Both the position numbers and the translations under genes were made by a program. DNA of 11,185 nucleotides from contig CABSNX010000047.1 of the NCBI GenBank assembly GCA_902479205.1, positions 1 through 11,185 on the forward strand. The letters are read 5' to 3'. The stretch comes from an uncultured Collinsella sp. (GTDB lineage Bacteria; Actinomycetota; Coriobacteriia; Coriobacteriales; Coriobacteriaceae). The notes beneath the pieces are model-generated. The model was not told where the DNA came from. It ran no database searches and worked only from the letters and a program-made list of their open reading frames with translations. The number at the start of each line of letters is the position of its first letter. Position 1 is the stretch's first letter. Shown here piece after piece: positions 1 to 6,905 of this stretch.

Positions 1-429
1 CGTCGTCGACTTCGCAGCCGTGGCCTTCTTAGCGGTCGTGGTCTTGGTCGCGGTCGTCTTCTTGGCAGCGGTTTTGGCCGGAGCCTTTGCCGCGGGCTCG
101 GCCTTTACCTCGGGAGCGACCTCGGCCTCGGCGGCCTTTTTGGCAGCGGCGGTCGTACGCTTGCGCGTAGTCGATGCCTTGGCAGTAGTTGCCTTAGCGG
201 CGCTAGTCTTGCTAGCAGCGGCCTTCGTGGTCGTGGCCTTCTTAGCCGTCGTCTTGCGGGCCGTCGTCTTCTTGGCGGCAGGCTTCGCGTCGGGCTTAAC
301 TTCGGCCTTGGCCGCCGGCTTCTCCTCGGCCTTGGGCTCCTCGGCGACAGCGGGCTCCTTAACGGTCGCCGCAGGCTCGGCCTCAGCAGCAACCGGCTCC
401 TCGACAGCCGCAGCCTCAGCCACAGCCGC
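1..429 (-). other. Acidic linker plus histone-H1-like tail-coding segment of glgA
   Basis: Encodes at least 143 residues past the normal GT5 C-terminus (P492). Residues 493 to about 540 are rich in Ala, Glu, Pro and Val (AEEPKAEEKPAAK). From about 541 the segment is Lys/Ala/Thr-rich with basic pairs every 4-8 residues, interrupted once by an acidic AEAEVAPEVKAE stretch. The DNA has many short imperfect GTCTTCTTGG-like repeats. The true end is outside the window. Confidence 0.85.
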
Positions 430-1905
430 CGGGCGCTCAATCTCCGGGTGCATAAAGAAGTACAGGTCCAGATACTTATCGGCTGAACGCGTCCAGCTAA
501 AGTCCTGGCTCATGGCTTGCGTGACCAGCTGGTTCCAGGCGTCGCGGTTATCCCAGAACAGACGCGCCGCGCGGAATACCGCGTCGCCCATCTCGTCGCC
601 GTTAAAGTTGGTAAACGAGAAGCCCGTGCCCTCACCAGTGAACTCGTTGTACGGAACAACAGTGTCCTTCAGGCCACCGGTCTCGCGCACGATGGGCAGG
701 GTGCCGTAGCGCATGGCGATGATCTGCGACAGGCCGCAGGGCTCAAACTTCGAAGGCATCAGGAACATATCGGCGGCGGCATACATACGCTGCGACAGCG
801 CCGGGTCAAACTCGATGCGTGCGGCCATGGTGCCGGGGTACTTGTCCTGGAAGTAGCGCAGGCCGTCCTCGTAGTCGCGGTCGCCGGTGCCCAGCACGGC
901 CACCTGCACGCCGCCGGCCAGGATGCGGTCGAGCGCGTACATGACCAGGTCCATGCCCTTCTGACGCGTCAGGCGCGTGACCATCACCATAAGTGGGCGG
1001 TCGTCGCGAACCTCGAGCCCCAGCTCCTCCTGCAGCTTGGTCTTGCACACGGCCTTGCCGGAACGGTCCTCCACGGTGTAGTTGGCGGCAATGCGCTTGT
1101 CGGTCGCCGGGTCAAAGCCTGCAACGTCAATGCCGTTGAGGATGCCCTGCAGCGCGTAGGAGCGCTCGCGCAGCACGCCGTCAAGGCCCTCGCCAAACTC
1201 GGGCGTCTGGATCTCGCTCGCGTAGGTGGGGCTCACCGTGGTGATGGCATCGGCATAGTGCAGCGCGCCCAGCATGTAGTTGATGCTGCAGGCGTCGCAG
1301 CGCAGCTGCGTAGCTGCCGCGGGAATATGCGCCACGCCCAGGATGTCCTCCATCACGGTGTCGCTAAACTGGCCCTGGAACGCCACATTGTGGATCGAGA
1401 ACACGGTCTTGACGCGGTCGTACAGCGGCAGGCCCTGGTAGAACTCGCGCAGGAACACGGGCGCCAGCGCGGTCTGCCAGTCGTTGCAGTGCAGGATGTC
1501 GCACTCAAAGCCCTCGGGCAGGTGCTGCAGACTCTCGGTGATGGCCTTGGAGAAGAATGCGAAGCGCTCGCCGTCGTCAAAGAAGCCGTACGGATAGTCG
1601 CGCGCAAAGTAGCGCTCGTTGTCCACGAACATATAGGTGACGCCGTCGTGCTCGAGCTTCTCCAGCCCGCAGTACTCGTTGCGCCAGCCAAGGCTCACGT
1701 AAAAGTCGGCAAAGTGCTCCATTTGCGCCTTGTACTCGTCCTTGATGGTGGCGTACTTGGGCACCATCACGATAACCTCGGCGCCGGCGCGCACAAGCGC
1801 CGCAGGCAGCGAGCCCGCCACGTCGCCCAGGCCACCGGTCTTTACAAACGGCGCGCACTCGGCCGAGGCAAACACGATCTGCATCTTTTTGCTGGAATCA
1901 GCCAT
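1..1905 (-). CDS. glgA: Glycogen synthase (ADP-glucose, GT5) with Lys/Ala-rich C-terminal tail; 3' end missing
   Basis: Transfers glucose from ADP-glucose to the non-reducing end of alpha-1,4-glucan in the cytoplasm. The frame is open for 635 codons from the ATG at 1905 and reaches the left edge without a stop. The GT5 core is about residues 1-492, the usual size for the whole family. Visible motifs are KTGGLGD (K22, ADP-glucose binding), RLTRQKG (R311, K316), FEPCGL (E388) and RETGGL. Residues 493-635 are an extra tail: first a Glu/Pro/Ala-rich stretch, then a Lys/Ala/Thr-rich stretch with repeats such as AKKTT, ARKTAKK and AAAKKAA. The start at 1905 is preferred because GGGAG lies 5 nt upstream; an in-frame ATG at 1917 would overlap that site. 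It is the last visible gene of the operon, 90 bp after glgD. Function of the core is secure; the role of the tail is unknown. Confidence 0.95.
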   Translation of the reverse strand, partial: MADSSKKMQIVFASAECAPFVKTGGLGDVAGSLPAALVRAGAEVIVMVPKYATIKDEYKAQMEHFADFYVSLGWRNEYCGLEKLEHDGVTYMFVDNERYFARDYPYGFFDDGERFAFFSKAITESLQHLPEGFECDILHCNDWQTALAPVFLREFYQGLPLYDRVKTVFSIHNVAFQGQFSDTVMEDILGVAHIPAAATQLRCDACSINYMLGALHYADAITTVSPTYASEIQTPEFGEGLDGVLRERSYALQGILNGIDVAGFDPATDKRIAANYTVEDRSGKAVCKTKLQEELGLEVRDDRPLMVMVTRLTRQKGMDLVMYALDRILAGGVQVAVLGTGDRDYEDGLRYFQDKYPGTMAARIEFDPALSQRMYAAADMFLMPSKFEPCGLSQIIAMRYGTLPIVRETGGLKDTVVPYNEFTGEGTGFSFTNFNGDEMGDAVFRAARLFWDNRDAWNQLVTQAMSQDFSWTRSADKYLDLYFFMHPEIERPAAVAEAAAVEEPVAAEAEPAATVKEPAVAEEPKAEEKPAAKAEVKPDAKPAAKKTTARKTTAKKATTTKAAASKTSAAKATTAKASTTRKRTTAAAKKAAEAEVAPEVKAEPAAKAPAKTAAKKTTATKTTTAKKATAAKSTT

Positions 1906-1928
1906 ATTGTCTCCCATGTTGCAATTCG

Positions 1929-1964
1929 AGAATAGCCGCCTGGCGCTAACCGGGCGGCTATTCT
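1929..1964 (-). other. Strong intercistronic hairpin between glgD and glgA
   Basis: Perfect 12-bp inverted repeat, AGAATAGCCGCC (1929-1940) and GGCGGCTATTCT (1953-1964), with a 12-nt loop. It lies in the 90-bp glgD-glgA gap, ending 24 nt before the glgA start. In the direction of transcription no U-run follows, so it is not a standard intrinsic terminator. By inference it may protect or process the mRNA, or reduce read-through, setting glgA expression apart from glgBPCD. Confidence 0.7.
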
Positions 1965-1995
1965 ACATGTTACGAGCGATGTTGCGGTGCCAACG

Positions 1996-3123
1996 TTAAC
2001 GTACGATGGTGGTGTCGGAAGTTAACGGAGCTTTTCCCAGCACCAGGATGTTCTCGGGCGTGCCGCGAAGCTCGGTGTTGGTGGGAACCACGTTGTTCTT
2101 GTCCAGAATGGCATTCTCGACGCGTGCGCCGCTCTTGATGATGCAGCTCTGGTTGATGATCGAGTTGGTCACCGAGGCGCCCTCCTCGACCACGACGCCG
2201 CGCGACAGAATCGAGTTGCGCACGGTGCCCTTGATGATGCAGCCGGCCGAGATGATCGAGTTGCACGCGTGGCTGCCGGTCGCATAGCGCGAAGGCGGCA
2301 CGTCGTGAGCCTTGGTCAGAATCGGACGCTCGGGGTCAAAGAGCTGGTCGGCCACGGTCTGGTCGAGCAGGTCCATGCTGCGGCGATACAGCGACTTCTC
2401 GCTAAACACGCCCACAACCTCGCCCTTGTACTCGTAGCTGCACACGTCGATGTTGCCAAAGTCGCCCTGAAGTGCCTCGAGCAGGTCCAGATAGTCGGCG
2501 GCCTGGTAGTGGTCGATGATCTCGAGCAGCGTCTCGCGGTTGACGATGCAGCAGTCCATAGAGGCGTTGTCGCCGTACACGACGCCGGCGCTCACGCCCG
2601 TCAGGCGGCCGTTCTCGTTAATCTCGAGCTTGGTCTCGTCATCGACGTTGCGCGTGGCCTTGCAGTACACCACGGTCATCTGGGCGCCGGAGTTCTCGTG
2701 CGCGTCGATGATGGTGTTGAGGTCCATGTTAAAGATGATGTTGGTGCCCATCATCACAACATAGGGTTTGTCCGAGCGCTGGAACAGCGTCTTGTTGGAG
2801 ATGATGTCGCGCAGCAGAAAGCGCATGCCGCCCTTGGTGGTGCCATACGCGTTGCCGGGCACCATGAACAGGCCGCCCTTCTTGCGGTCCAGGCCCCAGT
2901 CCTTGCCCGAGCCCACGTGGTCGATCAGCGAGCGGTAGTTGCCCGGCATGACGACGCCGACGGTCTTAATGCCGGCATTCATCATGTTGGACAGCGGGAA
3001 GTCGATCAGGCGGTAGCGGCCCAAAAATGGAACGGACGCGATGGGGCGGTCCTTGAGCAGCACGCTGCCGTAGGTCGAAGAGTAGTTAGCGGTGATATAA
3101 CCGATGGCCTTGCGATTGATCAT
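1996..3123 (-). CDS. glgD: GlgD, catalytically inactive ADP-glucose pyrophosphorylase-like regulatory subunit
   Basis: Homologue of GlgC, 375 aa, with a nucleotidyltransferase-like N-terminal domain and a C-terminal left-handed beta-helix of hexapeptide-like repeats (for example INQSCIIKSGARVENAIL). The nucleotide-binding loop present in GlgC (GGQGSRL) is replaced by ITANYSSTYGS. The GDH of GlgC becomes GTN, with T127 where GlgC has D128, and no EKP sugar-phosphate motif is apparent. It should therefore not be an active pyrophosphorylase alone. In Bacillota, GlgD partners GlgC in a heteromer and changes its activity; the same is inferred here. The ATG at 3123 is chosen because AAGGGGGA lies about 8 nt upstream and homology starts at MINRKAIGYI; the frame stays open 13 codons further up but inside glgC. 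It begins 4 bp after the glgC stop, which suggests coupled translation. Confidence 0.93.
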   Translation of the reverse strand: MINRKAIGYITANYSSTYGSVLLKDRPIASVPFLGRYRLIDFPLSNMMNAGIKTVGVVMPGNYRSLIDHVGSGKDWGLDRKKGGLFMVPGNAYGTTKGGMRFLLRDIISNKTLFQRSDKPYVVMMGTNIIFNMDLNTIIDAHENSGAQMTVVYCKATRNVDDETKLEINENGRLTGVSAGVVYGDNASMDCCIVNRETLLEIIDHYQAADYLDLLEALQGDFGNIDVCSYEYKGEVVGVFSEKSLYRRSMDLLDQTVADQLFDPERPILTKAHDVPPSRYATGSHACNSIISAGCIIKGTVRNSILSRGVVVEEGASVTNSIINQSCIIKSGARVENAILDKNNVVPTNTELRGTPENILVLGKAPLTSDTTIVR

Positions 3124-3127
3124 CGGA

Positions 3128-4276
3128 TCATTCCCCCTTCCCGATAACGACGTCATTTCCAACGACGGCCGTATCCTTGGTGGTATCGACAGAGCCGAGC
3201 TTCACGCCCTCTTCGACCGTGGAGTTCTCGCCCAAAATAGCGCGGCAGATGTGCGCGCCGCTCTTAACGTGCGCACCCGGCAGCAGCACGGAGTCCTCGA
3301 CCACGGCGCGCTCCTCGATGATGACATCAGTCGAAAGGATCGAGTGGCGAGCGGTGCCGTAGATCTTGCAGCCGTTGGAGACCAGGCAGTCGTCCAGGCG
3401 TCCGTCCGGGCCAATGTAGTGCGGCGGACGCGTGGTGATGTTGGACATGATGGGGAAGTGCTTGTCAAACAGATCGAACTCGGGGTTGTTGCCCAACAGG
3501 TCCATCGAGGTCTCGTGGAAGCTGGCGATGGTGCCGACATCCTTCCAGAAGCCGTGGAACTCGTAGCTGTACAGGCGCTTGTTCTCGCCGAGCAGCTTGG
3601 GGATGATGTCCTTGCCAAAGTCGTGGCTCGAACGCTGGTCCAGAGCGTCCTGCTCGAGCGCCTCGATCAGGACGTCGGCCGAGAAGATGTAGATGCCCAT
3701 GGACGCGAGGTTCGAATCGGGCTTATCGGGCTTCTCGGTGAACTTGGTGATGCGGCCGTCCTCGGGGTCGGTGGTCAGGATGCCAAAGCGGCTGGCCTCC
3801 TCCCAAGGCACGGGCATAACGCTCACCGTGAGGTCGGCGTTGTTCTCAATGTGCGTCTTGAGCATCTTGCGGTAGTCCATGCGATACAGATGGTCGCCCG
3901 AAAGAATCAGGACGTACTTGGGGTCGTTGGCCTTGATGTAGTCGAGGTTTTGCGTAATGGCGTCGGCCGTGCCCGCATACCAGGCGCCGCCGGTCTGCGT
4001 CTCGTACGGCGGCAAAATCGACACGCCGCCGTCGCGGCTGTCCAGATCCCACGCCTCGCCGGAGCCCACGTAGGCATGCAGCAGGTAGGGGCGATACTGC
4101 GTCAGAACGCCCACCGTGTCGATGCCCGAGTTGGAGCAGTTGGAGAGCGAAAAGTCGATAATGCGGAACTTGCCACCAAAGCTAACCGCCGGCTTAGCGA
4201 TCTTTTGGGTGAGTGCCCCCAATCGGCTGCCCTGTCCTCCTGCGAGGAGCATCGCGATGCATTCTTTCTTACTCAT
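3128..4276 (-). CDS. glgC: Glucose-1-phosphate adenylyltransferase (ADP-glucose pyrophosphorylase), catalytic subunit
   Basis: Makes ADP-glucose and pyrophosphate from ATP and glucose-1-phosphate, the committed step of bacterial glycogen synthesis. The protein has 382 aa, normal for the family. Visible motifs are GGQGSRLGALT (residues 13-23), KPAVSFGGKFRIIDF, WYAGTADAITQNL, SGDHLYRMDY with catalytic-type D128, and FTEKPDKP with the sugar-phosphate-binding lysine. The C-terminal third is a beta-helix (SILSTDVIIEERAVVEDSVL). The ATG at 4276 has a strong ribosome site (AGAAGGAG). It sits 108 bp after glgP and 4 bp before glgD, so GlgC and GlgD are probably made together as a complex. Allosteric effectors cannot be read from the sequence. 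Confidence 0.97.
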   Translation of the reverse strand: MSKKECIAMLLAGGQGSRLGALTQKIAKPAVSFGGKFRIIDFSLSNCSNSGIDTVGVLTQYRPYLLHAYVGSGEAWDLDSRDGGVSILPPYETQTGGAWYAGTADAITQNLDYIKANDPKYVLILSGDHLYRMDYRKMLKTHIENNADLTVSVMPVPWEEASRFGILTTDPEDGRITKFTEKPDKPDSNLASMGIYIFSADVLIEALEQDALDQRSSHDFGKDIIPKLLGENKRLYSYEFHGFWKDVGTIASFHETSMDLLGNNPEFDLFDKHFPIMSNITTRPPHYIGPDGRLDDCLVSNGCKIYGTARHSILSTDVIIEERAVVEDSVLLPGAHVKSGAHICRAILGENSTVEEGVKLGSVDTTKDTAVVGNDVVIGKGE

Positions 4277-4316
4277 CGATTTCTCCTTCTGTCATCGATG
4301 TTCCTAAACCCATTAG

Positions 4317-4347
4317 CGACGGGCGCGGCGCAACGTCACGCCCGTCG
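4317..4347 (-). other. Intercistronic hairpin between glgP and glgC
   Basis: Perfect 9-bp inverted repeat CGACGGGCG (4317-4325) / CGCCCGTCG (4339-4347) with a 13-nt loop in the 108-bp glgP-glgC gap. No T-run follows on the minus strand, so a terminator role is not supported. By inference it could stabilise or divide the polycistronic mRNA. Confidence 0.55.
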
Positions 4348-4384
4348 AGTAATGCCGTGCTGGCATAGGGGAGCTCGCTCGCCT

Positions 4385-6811
4385 TTACGCGTGCCAGATC
4401 TCGTCGCGGTACTCGCGAATGGTGCGGTCGCTCGAGAACCAGCCGCTCGAGGCGGTGTTGAGCAGGGCCTTGCGGTTCCAGGTCTCCTGGTCGCCGTAGC
4501 TGCCGGTGAGCTTTTCCCATGCATCCACGTAGCTGCGGAAGTCGGCCATGACCAGGTCGGGGTCGTTGTTGTTCATCAGCTCGTTGTAGATGCTCTCAAA
4601 GTTGCCCGAAAGACCCGCAAACGTGTTGTCCTTGAGCTCGTCCATCACGCGGCCCAGGCGCTCACGGTCGCCGTTGAGGGTATCCCACGCAAAGTAGCTA
4701 TTGGATGCCCAGAGCTGCTCGACCTCGGGAGCGGTCAGGCCAAAGATGGCCTCGTTCTCGCGGCCGGCCAGATCGGCGATCTCGATGTTGGCGCCGTCGA
4801 GGGTGCCCAGCGTAATGGCACCGTTCATCATGAGCTTCATGTTGGACGTGCCCGAGGCCTCCTTGCCGGCCGTGGAGATCTGCTCCGAGATCTCGGCGGC
4901 AGGGTAGATGAGCTGGGCGTTGCTCACGCGGAAGTTGGGGATAAAGCAGACCTTCATGACCTCGTTGACGCGCGGATCGTTGTTGATGACCTCGGCCACG
5001 GAGTTGATCAGGCGGATGGTCTCCTTGGCAAAGGTGTAGCTCGAGGCAGCCTTGCCGCTAAAGATGAAGGTCGTCGGCGTCACGTGGAAGTTGGGATCGG
5101 CGATGCGACGGTTGTAGATGTCCATCACCTTCATGATGTTCATGAGCTGGCGCTTGTAGGCATGGAAGCGCTTTACCTGAACATCGAAGACGGTGTTGGG
5201 GTCAATAACCAGACCGGTCTCGGCCTTAACGTAGGCGGCCAGGCGCTCCTTGTTGGCACGCTTGGAGGCACCCACGGCCTTCAGGAACTCGGTGTCGTTC
5301 TGGAACTCTTTGAGTTTCTCCAGCTCAAAGGCGTCCTTCAGCCAGCCGTCGCCAATGGCCTCGGTGACGAGCTTGGCGTATGTGGGGTTGGCCTCGGCAA
5401 AGAAGCGACGGTGCGAGATGCCGTTGGTCTTGTTGTTGAACTTCTCGGGCGTAAGGGCATAGAAGTCCTTGAGCACGATGTTCTTGATGATGTCGGAGTG
5501 GATCTTGGCCACGCCGTTGACGCTATGGCTGCAGATAACGGACAGGTTGGCCATGCGAATCTCGCCGTCCCACAGGATGGCGGTCTGGCGCAGACGCTCC
5601 TGCCAGCCCTCCTGGGTGGTGTCGAACGACTCGTGCCAACGACGGCTGATCTCGTCGATGATCTGGTACACGCGGGGGAGGAGCTTGGAGAACGTGCCGA
5701 TGGGCCACTTCTCCAGAGCCTCGGGCAGGATGGTGTGGTTGGTGTAGCTCACGACCTGCGTCACGATGTTCCAGGCGTCGTCCCACTCGAGCTTCTTCTC
5801 GTCGATCAGGATACGCATGAGCTCGGGGCCGCACATGGCGGGGTGCGTGTCGTTGGTGTGGATGGCCACAAACTGCGGCAGCAGCTCCCAGTTCTCGCCA
5901 TGCTCCTTCTCAAATGTGTCGAGCAGGCTGTAGATGCCGGCCGAAACAAACAGGTACTCCTGCTTCAGGCGCAGCAGGCGGCCGTGCTCGCCGGCGTCGT
6001 TGGGGTAGAGGATGGCGCTGATGGCCTCGGCCTCGGCGCGCTCGGCGTCGGCCAGGGCATAGTCGCCGCGGTTGAAGGCCTCCAGATCGAAGTGCTCCTC
6101 GACCGGCTCGGCGGCCCAGACGCGCAGCTTGTTGACGGTCTCGCCGGCATAGCCCACGACGGGGATGTCATAGGGGACGGCCAGGATGTCCTGCGTGTCC
6201 ACCGTGCGGTAGAACGTGCGGCCGTTCTCCTCAAAGCCCTCGACGCGGCCACCAAACTTAATGGTCACGGCCTTGTCCTGACGACGGACCTCCCAGGGAT
6301 AGCCGTGGGTCAGCCACTCGTCGGTGGCCTCGACCTGACTGCCGTTGACGATCTCCTGCTTAAACAGGCCGTAGCGGTAGCGCATGCCATTGCCGTAGCC
6401 TGCAATGCCCTCGGCTGCCATCGAATCCAGGAAGCATGCGGCCAGACGGCCCAAGCCACCGTTGCCCAGCGCCGGATCGGGCTCCTGGTTCTCGATGACA
6501 GACAGGTCAAAGCCCATGTCGTCGAGCGCCTCGGCGACCATGTCGCGCACGCCAAAGTTGAGCAGGTAGTTGTCAAGCAGGCGGCCGATCAAAAACTCGA
6601 TCGAGAAGTAGTACACGCGCTTCTTGCCCTCGGCGGCCGCGCGGGCGTCGCTCTTGGTGGCAACGGTGCGTGCCTTCTCGGCCACGAGCTTGGCCAGGGC
6701 GTTAAAGCGGTCGAGGTCGCTGGCGGCCTCGACGCTCTTGCCGCTGATGCTCATGACGGCATCGCGATATAACTCGGTAAACTCCTGCTTGTTGTCGAAG
6801 ATCTTATTCAT
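4385..6811 (-). CDS. glgP: Glycogen/starch/alpha-glucan phosphorylase (GT35)
   Basis: Pyridoxal-phosphate enzyme that releases glucose-1-phosphate from the non-reducing ends of alpha-1,4-glucan using inorganic phosphate. The 808-aa length is normal for GT35. Hallmarks are the N-terminal DPALGNGGLGRLAACFLDS block (N117) and the PLP site EASGTSNMKLMMNGA with K659 as the Schiff-base lysine, followed by TLGTLDGANIEI. The ATG at 6811 has GAAAGGA a few bases upstream and no competing start. It lies second in the operon, 94 bp after glgB, so synthesis and breakdown enzymes are co-transcribed. Its product is also the GlgC substrate, closing the cycle. No Lys/Ala-rich tail is present; the protein ends soon after the normal family C-terminus. 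Confidence 0.97.
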   Translation of the reverse strand: MNKIFDNKQEFTELYRDAVMSISGKSVEAASDLDRFNALAKLVAEKARTVATKSDARAAAEGKKRVYYFSIEFLIGRLLDNYLLNFGVRDMVAEALDDMGFDLSVIENQEPDPALGNGGLGRLAACFLDSMAAEGIAGYGNGMRYRYGLFKQEIVNGSQVEATDEWLTHGYPWEVRRQDKAVTIKFGGRVEGFEENGRTFYRTVDTQDILAVPYDIPVVGYAGETVNKLRVWAAEPVEEHFDLEAFNRGDYALADAERAEAEAISAILYPNDAGEHGRLLRLKQEYLFVSAGIYSLLDTFEKEHGENWELLPQFVAIHTNDTHPAMCGPELMRILIDEKKLEWDDAWNIVTQVVSYTNHTILPEALEKWPIGTFSKLLPRVYQIIDEISRRWHESFDTTQEGWQERLRQTAILWDGEIRMANLSVICSHSVNGVAKIHSDIIKNIVLKDFYALTPEKFNNKTNGISHRRFFAEANPTYAKLVTEAIGDGWLKDAFELEKLKEFQNDTEFLKAVGASKRANKERLAAYVKAETGLVIDPNTVFDVQVKRFHAYKRQLMNIMKVMDIYNRRIADPNFHVTPTTFIFSGKAASSYTFAKETIRLINSVAEVINNDPRVNEVMKVCFIPNFRVSNAQLIYPAAEISEQISTAGKEASGTSNMKLMMNGAITLGTLDGANIEIADLAGRENEAIFGLTAPEVEQLWASNSYFAWDTLNGDRERLGRVMDELKDNTFAGLSGNFESIYNELMNNNDPDLVMADFRSYVDAWEKLTGSYGDQETWNRKALLNTASSGWFSSDRTIREYRDEIWHA

Positions 6812-6905
6812 ACGTTCCTTTCCCCCGGGGATGTTTCTCCCGGAACGGTTATGACATGTATCCTACGCCCCCGCGGGGCGGGTAACTACAGTGGTAACGC
6901 CTTTG

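Noticed and set aside
1..429. Short repeated DNA resembling a repeat array
   Set aside because: Repeats are imperfect, of triplet phase and explained by Lys/Ala/Thr codons. There are no spacers of constant length, so it is not CRISPR.
20..1935. Plus-strand open frames (20-709 and 517-1935) opposite glgA
   Set aside because: The minus-strand frame carries all GT5 motifs. These plus-strand translations are low-complexity or motif-free shadows.
3104..6772. A 1222-codon open frame on the plus strand, antisense to glgC and glgP
   Set aside because: It is the mirror of GC-rich codon use in two well-supported genes. Its translation is compositionally odd (Val, Ala, His, Leu, Gly-rich), has no domain I recognise and spans the glgP-glgC gap without a ribosome site.
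6867..6879. GCCCC-CGC-GGGGC hairpin in the glgB-glgP gap
   Set aside because: The stem is only 5 bp and no T-run follows on the transcribed strand, so neither a terminator nor a specific regulatory site is supported.
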